A stretch of 32,449 nucleotides of DNA from Oscillospiraceae bacterium (GCA_017559985.1 JAFYPW010000002.1:1-32449), one strand, 5' to 3'; counted from the stretch's first letter, positions 16,483 to 25,805 are shown. Made by a program: numbers and translations. Notes: generated by a model not told the origin, from the sequence alone.

Positions 16483-17670
16483 ATGACTGGTCTCGGTATT
16501 TATATCCACATTCCGTTCTGCGCTTCAAAATGTGCTTATTGCAGCTTCTATTCAAGGTGCGCCGGAAAGGCGGAGCACAACGAATATACCCGGGCGCTCA
16601 TAAAACACATCTCAGAGGCGCAGATGAAACCGTCAGACTATGTTGTCGACAGCATATATTTCGGCGGTGGCACGCCGACGGTTATCGGTGAGAGGAACCT
16701 TATAAAAATTTTAAACACGGTTTACAAAAGCTTTAAGATAAACCCGGACTGCGAAATCACCTGTGAGGCAAACCCGAACTCGGTGACATTGCCCATGCTT
16801 AAAAAAATGCGGCGGGCGGGGTTTAACCGCATCTCCTTCGGTATGCAGTCAAAGTACCTCGCGGAGCTTCGCAATCTCGGCCGCACACACACGTTTGAGG
16901 ACGTTGCGGCGGCGGTTGAAGCCGCCAAAAAAGCGAAATTTTCAAATATTTCGCTTGACCTGATGTACGGTCTTCCGTCACAGTCAGTCTCCGACTTTTT
17001 AGACTCGCTTGATGCGGCAATAGAGCTTTCTCCCACGCATATCTCCTGCTACGGTCTTAAAATTGAGGCAGGAACTCCGCTTGCAGAGCACCCGGAAACA
17101 CTCCATCTCCCCTCTGACGACGAGCAGGCGGATATGTATCTCGCGGCGGTCACACGGCTTTCCGAGGAAGGCTATAAGCAGTATGAAATTTCAAACTTTG
17201 CGCGCGATGGGCTTATCTCGCGGCACAATATGAAATACTGGACGCTTGAAGACTACTGGGGCTTTGGCCCTTCGGCACACTCGCTCGTGGGGAAGAAACG
17301 GTTTTCGTATATTCCCGACACATCACGCTACATCGCGGCGCTCTCGCAGGGCGACGAGATTATAGAGAAAATCGAAACAATCAACACAAGCGAACGTTGC
17401 GGGGAATATGTTATGCTGTCTCTCCGCACAACGGAGGGTATCCGCGCGGATGTCCTCGAGAAAAAATACCTCACGCATTTTGACAAGATTGAGGAGGTCC
17501 TGCTCCGCTACTACAAAACAGGACACGCCACCTTTGACGGGCAGAGCTGGTCGCTCACACCCGAGGGCTTTTTAATTTCAAACCACATTATCGGTGAGGC
17601 ACTTGACGCTCTTGAAGAGTCCGAGCATCTTGTGCGGCCGAGAAACGGATATGTAAGAAAGGATGTATAG
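16483..17670 (+). CDS. hemW: HemW-like radical SAM protein (coproporphyrinogen-III-oxidase family)
   Basis: The 395-residue protein begins MTGLGIYIHIPFCASKCAYC. It has the radical-SAM cluster motif CxxxCxxC (CASKCAYC) and the HemW/HemN motifs YFGGGTPT, CEANPNSV, FNRISFGMQS and a HemN C-terminal domain. Such proteins were long annotated as oxygen-independent coproporphyrinogen III oxidases, but HemW members act as haem chaperones. The direct lepA-hemW order seen here is common in Firmicutes and points to HemW. I start at 16483, where GAGGT is correctly placed; an earlier TTG in frame overlaps lepA. Three bases separate it from the ACT gene. Confidence 0.9.
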   Translation: MTGLGIYIHIPFCASKCAYCSFYSRCAGKAEHNEYTRALIKHISEAQMKPSDYVVDSIYFGGGTPTVIGERNLIKILNTVYKSFKINPDCEITCEANPNSVTLPMLKKMRRAGFNRISFGMQSKYLAELRNLGRTHTFEDVAAAVEAAKKAKFSNISLDLMYGLPSQSVSDFLDSLDAAIELSPTHISCYGLKIEAGTPLAEHPETLHLPSDDEQADMYLAAVTRLSEEGYKQYEISNFARDGLISRHNMKYWTLEDYWGFGPSAHSLVGKKRFSYIPDTSRYIAALSQGDEIIEKIETINTSERCGEYVMLSLRTTEGIRADVLEKKYLTHFDKIEEVLLRYYKTGHATFDGQSWSLTPEGFLISNHIIGEALDALEESEHLVRPRNGYVRKDV

Positions 17671-17673
17671 ACT

Positions 17674-17943
17674 ATGCGCGCAGTTATAACGGTTATAGGT
17701 AAGGACACCACAGGCATTATCGCCGCAGTGTCAAATGTACTCAAAGAAAGAGACATAAACATTTTAGACATCAACCAGAGCGTTATGTCGGATATGTTCG
17801 TTATGGTTATGCTTGTTGACATTTCCCGCGGAAACGTTGACTTTGCATCGCTCTCGGACGAGCTTGTCGCGCTCGGCGACAAGATGGGTCTTAAAATTCT
17901 CGCAATGCACGAGGACATCTTCAACACGATGCACAGAATATAA
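17674..17943 (+). CDS. ACT-domain regulatory protein
   Basis: The 89-residue protein is a single ACT domain: MRAVITVIGKDTTGIIAAVSN then ERDINILDINQSVMSDMFVM, the beta-alpha-beta pattern that binds amino acids in regulatory subunits. It matches the small ACT protein (SP0238 type) encoded next to DUF711 genes across Firmicutes. AAAGGATG precedes the ATG. Only 15 bases separate it from the DUF711 gene, so the two are cotranslated and probably act together. The ligand is unknown. Confidence 0.92.
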   Translation: MRAVITVIGKDTTGIIAAVSNVLKERDINILDINQSVMSDMFVMVMLVDISRGNVDFASLSDELVALGDKMGLKILAMHEDIFNTMHRI

Positions 17944-17958
17944 GGGAGTTTTCTTTCT

Positions 17959-19317
17959 ATGATAAATTCTTTTGACATACTTGAAACAATCAAAATGATA
18001 GAAGAGGAGCACCTCGACATACGCACCGTCACTATGGGTATCTCCCTTCGCGACTGCGCAAGTGACGACGTAAACGTTGCGGCACAGCGCGTTTATGACA
18101 AGGTGACAAAGACTGCCGAAAAGCTCGTTCCGACGGCAGAACAAATTTCCTGCGAATACGGAATTCCGATAGTTAACAAGCGCGTTTCCGTAACACCCGT
18201 GTCAATCCTTGCCGACGCTTGCACGGCAGAGGATGTGACCCCGCTTGCACGCGCGCTTGACTGTGCGGCGGAGACGCTTGGCATAAACTTCATCGGCGGT
18301 TACGGTGCGCTCGTTCACAAGGGCGAAACACGCGGAGATACAAAGCTTATAAGAACGCTTCCAGAGGCACTTTCGGAAACCGGGCGCGTCTGCTCGTTTG
18401 TGAATGTTGCAACAACCCGCGCAGGTATCAATATGGACGCAGTAAAAACACTCGGCGAGCTCGTCTGCCGTATGGCATATCTCACGCGTGAGCGCGAGAG
18501 CGTTGCTTGCGCAAAGTTCGTTGCTTTTGCAAACGCGACAGAGGATAACCCCTTTATGGCAGGTGCTTTCCATGGTGTCGGCGAGGGCGAAGCCGTCATA
18601 AACGTCGGTGTTTCAGGCCCCGGCGTTGTTCACAAGGCGATAAAACGTGCGGGCGACATAAACCTCACAGACCTTGCAGAGGTTGTAAAGCGCACGGCGT
18701 TTAAAATTACGCGTGCAGGTCAGCTCGTCGCAAAAGCTGCATCCGAGCGGCTCGGCGTGCCATTCGGAATCGTTGACCTTTCGCTTGCTCCAACCCCTGC
18801 AATAGGCGACTCTGTCGCCCACATTCTCGAAGAGATGGGGCTTTCCTCCGTCGGAAGCCACGGCACAACCGCGGCTCTCGCGCTTTTGAACGATGCTGTC
18901 AAAAAAGGCGGTGTTATGGCATCTCCGCACGTCGGCGGTCTTTCCGGCGCGTTTATCCCGGTATCGGAGGATGCAGGTATGATAGAAGCCGCCGCAAAGG
19001 GACATCTCTCCTTTGACAAGCTTGAAGCTATGACGGCTGTCTGCTCCGTCGGTCTTGATATGATAGCAATTCCGGGCGACACACCGCCCGAGGTTATCTC
19101 TGCAATAATTGCAGACGAAATTTCCATCGGCGTTGTAAACAACAAGACAACTGCCGTCCGTGTCATTCCTGCCTACGGCAAGGGTATCGGCGACTTTGTA
19201 AACTACGGCGGTCTTCTCGGCGAAGCACCGGTTATGCCGATTTCCACTTGCTCACCGAAGAAGTTCATCTCACGCGGTGGAAGAATCCCCGCGCCCATCC
19301 ACAGCCAGAGGAATTAA
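17959..19317 (+). CDS. DUF711/PFL-family protein
   Basis: This 452-residue protein shows DUF711 features, such as [57 protein letters not shown] and [12 protein letters not shown] at the C-terminus. The family is conserved in Firmicutes and is related in fold to pyruvate-formate-lyase-like proteins. Its reaction is not known to me. There is no glycyl-radical loop of true PFL, so it should not be called a formate acetyltransferase. GGGAG lies about 10 bases before the ATG. It always travels with the ACT gene upstream, as here. The stop is five bases before tadA. Confidence 0.93.
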   Translation: MINSFDILETIKMIEEEHLDIRTVTMGISLRDCASDDVNVAAQRVYDKVTKTAEKLVPTAEQISCEYGIPIVNKRVSVTPVSILADACTAEDVTPLARALDCAAETLGINFIGGYGALVHKGETRGDTKLIRTLPEALSETGRVCSFVNVATTRAGINMDAVKTLGELVCRMAYLTRERESVACAKFVAFANATEDNPFMAGAFHGVGEGEAVINVGVSGPGVVHKAIKRAGDINLTDLAEVVKRTAFKITRAGQLVAKAASERLGVPFGIVDLSLAPTPAIGDSVAHILEEMGLSSVGSHGTTAALALLNDAVKKGGVMASPHVGGLSGAFIPVSEDAGMIEAAAKGHLSFDKLEAMTAVCSVGLDMIAIPGDTPPEVISAIIADEISIGVVNNKTTAVRVIPAYGKGIGDFVNYGGLLGEAPVMPISTCSPKKFISRGGRIPAPIHSQRN

Positions 19318-19321
19318 ACAT

Positions 19322-19819
19322 ATGTGCAAAAGACAGAGTGACGAATTTTATATGCGCGAAGCGCTCAGACTTGCCGAGCAGGCATACGCGCTGGGCGAAG
19401 CTCCCGTCGGGTGTGTAATCGTGCTTGACGGCGAGATTATCGGCCGGGGGTATAACCTTCGCGAAAGCTCGGGAAACCCGCTGACCCACGCGGAGATTAT
19501 CGCAATCAATGAAGCCTGCGCCCAAGTCGAGAGCTTCCGCCTTGTGGGTGCCGAGCTCTTCGTCACATTAGAGCCGTGTCCTATGTGCGCCGGCGCGTGT
19601 ATAAACTCGCGCATTGAGCGCGTCGTATATGGTGCAGACGACCCCAAGGCGGGAAGCTGCGGCTCCGTCGTCAATCTTTTCGACCTGCCCTATAACCATA
19701 AACCGGAGATAACCTCCGGCGTTTTGCAAGAGGAATGTTCCGCTATTCTTTCGCGCTTTTTTGCATCGCTTCGCGAGCGCAACCGTGCGCGGAAAAGAGA
19801 GAAAAACGGCGAGATTTAA
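19322..19819 (+). CDS. tadA: tRNA-specific adenosine deaminase TadA
   Basis: The 165-residue enzyme has THAEIIAIN, with the zinc His and catalytic Glu, and PCPMCAGACINSRI, with the two zinc Cys residues. VGCVIVLDGEIIGRGYN lies upstream. TadA converts A34 to inosine in the tRNA-Arg(ACG) wobble position, an essential editing step. The start ATG at 19322 has AGAGGA about ten bases upstream; an upstream frame start at 19277 would overlap DUF711. Basic C-terminal tail RERNRARKREKN fits a tRNA-binding role. It is the last gene of the lepA-hemW-ACT-DUF711 run. Confidence 0.96.
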   Translation: MCKRQSDEFYMREALRLAEQAYALGEAPVGCVIVLDGEIIGRGYNLRESSGNPLTHAEIIAINEACAQVESFRLVGAELFVTLEPCPMCAGACINSRIERVVYGADDPKAGSCGSVVNLFDLPYNHKPEITSGVLQEECSAILSRFFASLRERNRARKREKNGEI

Positions 19820-19947
19820 CATTTTTTTAATACCTTAAAGTTTTTTTGTTAACATTTTGCTTTTATAATAAAAATGTAACAGCCGAAAGGCTTTTACATA
19901 AATTTGTTATTATTCTTTTCTCTGTTACTCCTCCCCACATTCCTATT

Positions 19948-19993
19948 GCAAGAAAAAGAGCGGTTTGCGCACAAAAACCGCTCTTTTTCTTGC
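19948..19993 (+). terminator. Long terminator hairpin between tadA and tyrS
   Basis: A 19-bp stem (GCAAGAAAAAGAGCGGTTT and complement) with an eight-base loop is followed by TTTTT. It would stop transcription from the lepA operon. The tyrS promoter begins in its right arm. The 128 bases between tadA and the hairpin hold no gene. Confidence 0.8.
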
Positions 19994-20018
19994 TTTTTAC
20001 TTGCCTTTGTGGTATTAT
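19990..20018 (+). promoter_or_regulatory. Promoter of tyrS
   Basis: TTGCTT (19990-19995) and TATTAT (20013-20018), 17-base spacing, with TGG just before the -10 (extended -10). It overlaps the right arm of the terminator. No T-box leader signature is present. Confidence 0.5.
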
Positions 20019-20050
20019 TATATCCATATGAACGGAAGAAGGTTTTGATT

Positions 20051-21271
20051 ATGAAAATTTATGAAGAACTCGTAGCTCGCGGGCTTATCGCACAGGTTAC
20101 AAACGAGGAAGAAATACGCGACCTCGTAAATAACGGACGCGCTACGTTCTATATCGGTTTTGACCCCACGGCGGATTCTCTCCACGTCGGTCACTTTATG
20201 GCTCTCTGCCTTATGAAAAGGCTTCAGATGGCAGGAAACCGCCCCATCGCCCTTATCGGCGGAGGCACTGCAATGATCGGCGACCCGTCAGGCCGCACGG
20301 ATATGCGCTCAATGATGACACAGGAGACAATCCAGCACAACTGCGACTGCTTTAAAAAGCAGATGGAACGCTTCATCGAGTTCGGTGAGGGCAAAGCAAT
20401 GATGGTAAACAACGCAGACTGGCTCCTCCCGCTTAACTATGTCGACGTTCTGCGCGAGGTCGGCACATGCTTCTCGGTAAACAATATGCTCCGCGCCGAG
20501 TGCTACAAGCAAAGAATGGAGAAGGGCCTTTCCTTCCTTGAATTCAACTATATGATTATGCAGTCTTACGACTTCTACTATATGTATCAGAAGTTCGGTT
20601 GCAATATGCAGTTTGGCGGAAACGACCAGTGGAGCAATATGCTCGGCGGCACAGAGCTTATCCGCAAGAAGCTCGGCGAGGATGCCCACGCGATGACGAT
20701 TACCCTCCTTCTCAACTCTGAGGGCAAGAAGATGGGCAAAACCGCACGCGGTGCTGTTTGGCTCGACCCGGAGAAGACAAGCCCGTTTGAGTTTTACCAG
20801 TATTGGAGAAACGTTGACGACGCCGACGTTATGAAGTGTATCCGTATGCTCACATTTATCCCCGTTGAAGAAATTGACGAGATTGAAAAGTGGGAAGATA
20901 GCCGCATCAACGAAAAGAAGGAGCTTCTCGCCTATGAGCTCACAGCTCTCGTTCACGGTGAGGAGGAAGCAACAAAGGCAAAGGACGCGGCAAGAAGCTT
21001 ATTTTCGGGCGGCGGAGATGACTCCAACATGCCAACAACCGAGCTTTCCGCAGCCGACATCGGCGACGGCATCGGTATTTTGGACCTTCTTCTCGCGTGC
21101 TCACTCGTTCCCTCAAAGGGCGAAGCAAGACGCCTTATCCAGCAGGGCGGCATCTCTCTTGACGGAGAGAAAGTAGAAGCCCCTGACTTCATCGTGGAAA
21201 GTGCGCGTCTTTCAGACGGCGTTAAGATCAAAAAGGGCAAGAAGGTCTTCCACAAGGCGATTATAAAATAA
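20051..21271 (+). CDS. tyrS: Tyrosyl-tRNA synthetase
   Basis: The 406-residue class I synthetase has the HIGH-type motif LHVGH in DPTADSLHVGHFMAL, the tyrosine-site segment YDFYYMYQKFGCNMQFGGNDQWSN and the KMSKS-type motif KKMGKT. A C-terminal S4 RNA-binding domain starts near LVPSKGEARRLIQQGGISLDG. It charges tRNA-Tyr. The ATG at 20051 has GAAGG upstream; a longer frame from 19904 runs through the terminator and is rejected. It is transcribed alone and ends at the terminator 21288-21313. The usual T-box leader of Firmicute tyrS genes is not visible. Confidence 0.97.
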   Translation: MKIYEELVARGLIAQVTNEEEIRDLVNNGRATFYIGFDPTADSLHVGHFMALCLMKRLQMAGNRPIALIGGGTAMIGDPSGRTDMRSMMTQETIQHNCDCFKKQMERFIEFGEGKAMMVNNADWLLPLNYVDVLREVGTCFSVNNMLRAECYKQRMEKGLSFLEFNYMIMQSYDFYYMYQKFGCNMQFGGNDQWSNMLGGTELIRKKLGEDAHAMTITLLLNSEGKKMGKTARGAVWLDPEKTSPFEFYQYWRNVDDADVMKCIRMLTFIPVEEIDEIEKWEDSRINEKKELLAYELTALVHGEEEATKAKDAARSLFSGGGDDSNMPTTELSAADIGDGIGILDLLLACSLVPSKGEARRLIQQGGISLDGEKVEAPDFIVESARLSDGVKIKKGKKVFHKAIIK

Positions 21272-21287
21272 AAGTGCAAAACGTAAA

Positions 21288-21313
21288 ACAACCGCAGGAC
21301 TTCCTGCGGTTGT
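21288..21313 (+). terminator. Terminator of tyrS
   Basis: A 12-bp stem ACAACCGCAGGA/TCCTGCGGTTGT with a two-base loop core, followed by TCGTTTTATCTT. It also lies just beyond the stop of the opposing LacI-fusion gene. Confidence 0.85.
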
Positions 21314-21330
21314 TCGTTTTATCTTCTTTT

Positions 21331-23532
21331 TTACGGAATTTGTTTTTGTGTTTCCCTCATAACCTCTTCGGGTGCAAGCTCTCCGAGAAGAGCTTTCCAG
21401 AGGTTTTCGGAAAGCGCCGTCTCCAATCTGCGACACAGTCCGTCATCCGGAGCGGTCGTCACTCCGGGCTCCTTGCCCCGAAGCTCAATTGCCCTCTCGT
21501 TTACTATACTCATCCATGGGTATATGGTAAGAAGCTCGTTATCGTAAAACACGCTTTTGAACGGGCTTATCTGTCCAAGCAACGAGCTGTGAACGGAAAT
21601 ACGGTTACTGAGCTCCCAATTGAGAAATTGCGCGCTCTCCTCAATTTGTTTTGAATGGGCATTTATTCCGAGAAGCCAGCCGCCTATGAGGGCAGATGAA
21701 CCCGGAAGACGCGCAAAACGGATGTTCTGGTCCGTAAGGTCAAGCCCATCCTGCAAGTGAACATTATAGGTGGAAATCATCGCTATATTGCCTTTTGCAA
21801 ATTCGCGCACCTGCTCGTCCTCTAAAAAGTCCACACAGTCAGGATATGAGTAGCAATAACTTTCGGCAAGGTTCTTTATCGCTTTGAGATTCGGAACCGA
21901 GGCCATATCAGGACCGTCTTCGCCAAAAAACTTTCCTCTGTATGACCATTGGCGGGGCAGAAACTCCGACATAATGCCGTCCGGTTTCCCGCCGACAAGA
22001 CACGTTCCGTAGTCCACGGGCGACTCTTCATTGAAACGGCGCGTGAAAAATTTTGCGACGAGGTTAAACTCGTTCCACGACTGCGGCGGACGAAGCTGAA
22101 TGCCATATTTTAAATAGAACTTCTTTTTAAGAAGCGGATCGTCAAAAAGGTCTCTGCGGTAAGCCAGCATCTGATATCCGACAAGGACAGGCAGTGCATA
22201 AACGTCTTCGCCTGCCGCCTCAGAGAGGATATAGCTTCTTACATCACGGATATAACGCGGCAAAATCTCGTCTAGGTCGAGTAGGGAATTGAGTTTGCAA
22301 AACGCGTTTTCCTGTTTGAGCTGTGCAAGCGAGTGCATATCCGCCATAATTATATCGTATTCATCAGACTTTCTCCGGGTATTTTCGGGTATTATCCGCA
22401 TAAGCTCCTGCTGTGTTGCCGTTATTACGGAAACGGCAATGCCTGTCTGTGCGGTGAAGTTCCCGCAGAGCTTTTTAATTGCATTACTGATGTTTGATTC
22501 AAGGAGCAGAAGCTTCAGCGTCTTCCCGCGCCCGGGATTTGCGGCAGACGTTTCTTCTTCCTCAAAAAGCTTTAACGCATCACTGTGCGGAGCAATCGTC
22601 ACCATTCGCGTGTCAAAGGTTGCAGGCTTTGTCATATTCTCAAAAAGAAGCTCTGTCGCCTGAATTCCGCACTGAATAGAGTCACGGCTGAGATATGAGA
22701 TGCTGTCGTCACGGTGCTTATACCAACTGTCTCCCGAGAGCGCGTAGATTTCAACATCCTTTATATCGAGAAGCGCACATATTTCAGAAACTGTTTTCGC
22801 AAGATGTGCCGCCGACACGATAAGAGAGTTTATCCCCTCCGGCAAATTGCACAAGTGATTTATGAGCCCCGAAAAAGCTCTTTCCTTGCTGAACTCCGTT
22901 TCAAAAATCACAGGCTCTGCCTGTTCCGAAACGCCAAGAGCGTCGAGATAGCCCTGTTTGCAGTCCGCCTCAGAGCCAAGATAGCAGTTTCCGCAAATCA
23001 GACCTACCTTCCGCCTCTTTCGTATCAGCATTTTTGTAAGGTTTCCGACAATGCGGCTGTTGTCAAAGCGGACTATGTTGTGTTCGCTGTCTATCGGATA
23101 ATGGTCCACAAAAACGATCGGCACACCCGTTGCGTTATAGTGAGAAATAAGCTCGTCGTTCAGATTTGAAGATATGACAATAATTCCGCTTACGCTAAGC
23201 TGCATAAGCTCTTCTATTTCTTTATATTCCTCATTTGCGCTTCCTGCGATTTTCAGAATCGGCTGACACTTACTTTCCTTACAGACACGGTTTACTCCTT
23301 CATATATCTGATGGTAGTGACTGTTGAGAGCATTGACGACAACGCCTATAAAGCTGATTTTTTTCTTGCGCAGATTCATCGCAAGAAAATTCGGGTGATA
23401 GTCAAGCTCTTCCATCGCCTTTATAACCTTCTGGTGCAATTCTTCCGACACCGAGGTTTTGTTGTTTAAAATATTTGATACCGTGGAAACCGAAACTCCC
23501 GCTGCGCGCGCAACATCCTTAATGTTGGACAT
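21331..23532 (-). CDS. LacI-family regulator fused to a solute-binding-protein domain
   Basis: This 733-residue protein has a LacI helix-turn-helix (IKDVARAAGVSVSTVSNILN, about 4-23) and hinge (NFLAMNLRKKK). A complete LacI-type periplasmic-binding domain (to about 320) follows. After a short acidic linker (about 323-336) there is a second domain of about 395 residues with SBP-family-1 features: YALPVLVGYQMLAYRRDLFDD, PPQSWNEFNLVAKFF, and a GNIAMIS segment. It resembles extracellular sugar-binding proteins but has no signal peptide and would be cytoplasmic. Normal LacI proteins are about 340 residues. GAGGGG precedes the ATG at 23532; an ATG 12 bases earlier has no ribosome site. It follows the catabolic genes and probably controls them. 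The ligand is unknown. Confidence 0.88.
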   Translation of the reverse strand: MSNIKDVARAAGVSVSTVSNILNNKTSVSEELHQKVIKAMEELDYHPNFLAMNLRKKKISFIGVVVNALNSHYHQIYEGVNRVCKESKCQPILKIAGSANEEYKEIEELMQLSVSGIIVISSNLNDELISHYNATGVPIVFVDHYPIDSEHNIVRFDNSRIVGNLTKMLIRKRRKVGLICGNCYLGSEADCKQGYLDALGVSEQAEPVIFETEFSKERAFSGLINHLCNLPEGINSLIVSAAHLAKTVSEICALLDIKDVEIYALSGDSWYKHRDDSISYLSRDSIQCGIQATELLFENMTKPATFDTRMVTIAPHSDALKLFEEEETSAANPGRGKTLKLLLLESNISNAIKKLCGNFTAQTGIAVSVITATQQELMRIIPENTRRKSDEYDIIMADMHSLAQLKQENAFCKLNSLLDLDEILPRYIRDVRSYILSEAAGEDVYALPVLVGYQMLAYRRDLFDDPLLKKKFYLKYGIQLRPPQSWNEFNLVAKFFTRRFNEESPVDYGTCLVGGKPDGIMSEFLPRQWSYRGKFFGEDGPDMASVPNLKAIKNLAESYCYSYPDCVDFLEDEQVREFAKGNIAMISTYNVHLQDGLDLTDQNIRFARLPGSSALIGGWLLGINAHSKQIEESAQFLNWELSNRISVHSSLLGQISPFKSVFYDNELLTIYPWMSIVNERAIELRGKEPGVTTAPDDGLCRRLETALSENLWKALLGELAPEEVMRETQKQIP

Positions 23533-23557
23533 AATACCCCTCATTTTCGGTTATTGT

Positions 23558-23590
23558 AAAACCCCAAAGAAGAAGCCTTCTTCGGGGTTT
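23558..23590 (-). terminator. Terminator between the RpiB-like gene and the LacI-fusion gene
   Basis: Stem AAACCCC/GGGGTTT extended by GAAGAA/TTCTTC with a three-base bulge, followed on the minus strand by TTTTACAATAA. It lies 14 bases after one gene and 26 before the next start. Confidence 0.75.
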
Positions 23591-23604
23591 GTTCTGGCTT
23601 GATA

Positions 23605-24183
23605 TTATTCTTCCTCAGGCTTATCCATAAGGGAGAGCGGATAGTATCCGAGCTCTTTTACCTTAAAGCCGTTTGCTTTATATTCTTCGTAGTCAAAAGC
23701 ATCAAGCTCATCCATAGAAAGCTTATGGAACTCATAGAAGTTCGGCCACCATGTGTAGTCGCTTCCGAGAGATGCGCTGAGGTATGTATCTGCAATCGCC
23801 TTGCCCATTTCAGGAGCAACGTAGAACGCGCCCATAGCAAGAACGTTAACGCCGTTTCCCGTGATTGCACGGCGGGCAGCTGCAACAGATTCAACAACAC
23901 CTGCATGTACGCCCGGGCACTTTGAAGCGGCAATATGTATGCCCATACCTGTTCCGCAGAAGACAAGTGCGCGTTCAAACTCTTTTTCGGTAATCATAGA
24001 GCCGACGCGAAGCCCGATTCTATGGAACATAAGCTTCGGATCTTCCGGATCATCCGGATTCTGAACACCGATGTCGGTAATCTTCCAGCCCTTACCTTCA
24101 AGGTAGGTCTTAACAACATTTTTAAGCGGACATCCCGCAAAGTCAGCAGCCATCAAAAGTTCTTTATTCGCAATCGTTTTCAT
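23605..24183 (-). CDS. RpiB/LacAB-family sugar-phosphate isomerase
   Basis: The 192-residue protein has the RpiB/LacA/LacB core. MAADFAGCPLKNVVKTYLEG replaces the usual DHAG start. FCGTGMGIHIAASK contains the catalytic Cys76, and PGVHAGVVESVAAARRAITGNGVNVLAMGA is the phosphate/substrate region. It would interconvert an aldose and ketose phosphate in the cytoplasm. It is some 40 residues longer than usual at the C-terminus (WWPNFYEFHKLSMDELDAFDY). Exact sugar is uncertain: ribose, galactose, erythrulose or another. AAAGGA precedes the ATG, and it has its own promoter at 24223-24251. It lies in the isomerase cluster. Confidence 0.82.
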   Translation of the reverse strand: MKTIANKELLMAADFAGCPLKNVVKTYLEGKGWKITDIGVQNPDDPEDPKLMFHRIGLRVGSMITEKEFERALVFCGTGMGIHIAASKCPGVHAGVVESVAAARRAITGNGVNVLAMGAFYVAPEMGKAIADTYLSASLGSDYTWWPNFYEFHKLSMDELDAFDYEEYKANGFKVKELGYYPLSLMDKPEEE

Positions 24184-24222
24184 ATAAACAAGTCCTTTCT
24201 TTTCATATATGATTATGTTTAT

Positions 24223-24251
24223 ATATTATCACAACCGCATACTCTTTTCAA
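24223..24251 (-). promoter_or_regulatory. Internal promoter of the RpiB-like gene
   Basis: TTGAAA (24246-24251) and TAATAT (24223-24228), 17-base spacing on the minus strand, in the 88-base gap after the MlrC-like gene. Confidence 0.55.
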
Positions 24252-24271
24252 GCATCGGTTTTGCTCCGCCG

Positions 24272-25717
24272 TCAGAATTTTGCGATTTCCGGAACCCACT
24301 GCATATCGCGGTCAAGCGGATATATCGGACGCGGAACGTTATGGAAGTCACAGTCGGTCATTATCTCACAGGTGGATCCCTTCGTCAGAAGCATCATAAA
24401 ATCTTTGGCAACATCATAAAGCTCGGGCCAGAGATACCCGATTTTGACAACAATTACACGATAGTCCTCAGGCTTTATTCCGAATTCGTCAAAAAAGACC
24501 GTATCTCTGATGAATATGCGCTCCGTACTCAGAAGAACGTCAATTCCGTCAATGCCGAGAAGTACAGATTCCGTTGCCACGTTTCCCGGCCACATATGCA
24601 ACCGACCGCGGGCTTTGAACACGGCAGAAACCGTTACTGCTGTGCTCGCAGGGTCCAGCTTTCCGCCTATCGTACATTCAAGCGTATCTCCTTTATTCAA
24701 TCCCCTGCACGATGCTATCACCTCTGCATCTGCAATTCCCGCAATAAGGACCTTTTTCGCCCCGCGTTCTATGAATTTTGCGAGAACTTCCGCATTATCA
24801 CCCGAGCCTCCGCCGGAAACATTATCTCCGGAATCACTCAGAAAAACAGGGCTTACAGGTTGGGAAAGAGCCCAGTCTATGCCCTCATCCGGATATGCTG
24901 TCGTCGCACGGAACTTAAAGTCACCTCGAACACGCCAGAATTCTGCCGCAAGTTCGCACGCCGCCTTTTCTGCTTCGGCCCCACGGCCGGGGGCGGGAAT
25001 TGCAACTATCGCGCCACCGGCACAGAGAGCATCCACCCAGGGGTTTCCGAGGAAGATGTTCAGACACAGCATATCGCTCTCTTCTTCCAACTCCAACAGC
25101 TTTCCGATCAGCTCATTTCCGGGATATATATCGGTGGTCATAGAGTCACCGTCGGCTATTATCGGAACTTTTACGATAATCGGCTTCGGCAGATATTTGT
25201 GTTCGATACACGAAATAAGAAGCTTTGCCGCACGAAGATGGGTTTCTTCAATATCAATATGCGGTGCTGTGCGATAACCGCAAATGATATTTACATACTT
25301 TGCAATGCGCGGGTCAACGTCTGCATGAAGGTCAAACGACACGGCAAAAGGAACATCGGGGCCTATCTTTTCGCGGACTGCTTTTGCAATCGCAAGATCT
25401 CCGCTGCCTGTGCCGACAACGTCCATTGCACCGTGCAGACGCAAAAAGACACCGTCGATTTTACCCTCCGGAAACGCATTCAACAAGTCGTTGAGAATGC
25501 TTTCGAAATCCTCGCGGATTACGCTTCCCCCCGGTACAGCCTCTGCGTGTAAGGTATGGACAACCTCACAGCCGTGTGCCGTCATATAGTCATACGCAAG
25601 ATTTCTCCCTGTGTCGTCACGTCCGACAGACACAGAAAAATCTTTCCGCGAAGTCAACACAGCTGTCAATGAATTGCTTTCAAGCTCAAAGGAACCGTAT
25701 ACAATCTTTTTTTTCAT
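24272..25717 (-). CDS. MlrC-like M81-family metallopeptidase
   Basis: This 481-residue protein has the MlrC pattern: FLRLHGAM (about 91-98), VSFDLHADVD (Asp129 and His131) and APHIDIEETH (His153), the three residues expected to bind zinc. The C-terminal MlrC domain includes DSGDNVSGGGSGDNAEVLAK. MlrC itself degrades linearised microcystin, but members in sugar or amino-acid clusters probably act on other small amide or ester substrates. The family's usual N-terminal FxxETNT is seen here as ELESNSL. AGAGGCG precedes the ATG. It sits between the isomerases and the RpiB-like gene, pointing to a role in the same pathway; the reaction is unknown. Confidence 0.85.
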   Translation of the reverse strand: MKKKIVYGSFELESNSLTAVLTSRKDFSVSVGRDDTGRNLAYDYMTAHGCEVVHTLHAEAVPGGSVIREDFESILNDLLNAFPEGKIDGVFLRLHGAMDVVGTGSGDLAIAKAVREKIGPDVPFAVSFDLHADVDPRIAKYVNIICGYRTAPHIDIEETHLRAAKLLISCIEHKYLPKPIIVKVPIIADGDSMTTDIYPGNELIGKLLELEEESDMLCLNIFLGNPWVDALCAGGAIVAIPAPGRGAEAEKAACELAAEFWRVRGDFKFRATTAYPDEGIDWALSQPVSPVFLSDSGDNVSGGGSGDNAEVLAKFIERGAKKVLIAGIADAEVIASCRGLNKGDTLECTIGGKLDPASTAVTVSAVFKARGRLHMWPGNVATESVLLGIDGIDVLLSTERIFIRDTVFFDEFGIKPEDYRVIVVKIGYLWPELYDVAKDFMMLLTKGSTCEIMTDCDFHNVPRPIYPLDRDMQWVPEIAKF

Positions 25718-25758
25718 AAAAATCGCCTCTTACCGATAATTTTTCTCCATATCCACAG

Positions 25759-25790
25759 AAAGGATAAGAGGAAGTCCCCCCTTATCCTTT
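25759..25790 (-). terminator. Weak intra-operon hairpin between isomerase and MlrC-like genes
   Basis: Stem AAAGGATAAG/CTTATCCTTT with a 12-base loop. On the minus strand the tail is not T-rich, so it may only reduce read-through or protect the mRNA end. Confidence 0.4.
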
Positions 25791-25805
25791 TTATGTAGCG
25801 ATGAT

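Noticed and set aside
17959-19317. Pyruvate formate-lyase
   Set aside because: Called PFL family in databases, but no glycyl-radical motif or catalytic cysteine pair is present and the length is far too short.
19820-20050. Possible T-box leader of tyrS
   Set aside because: No specifier-loop or conserved T-box bulge motif could be found; the region holds only a plain terminator and a promoter.
24209-25552. 447-codon open frame on the plus strand
   Set aside because: Antisense to the MlrC-like gene, no ribosome site, and the protein has no family features; a shadow of the real gene.
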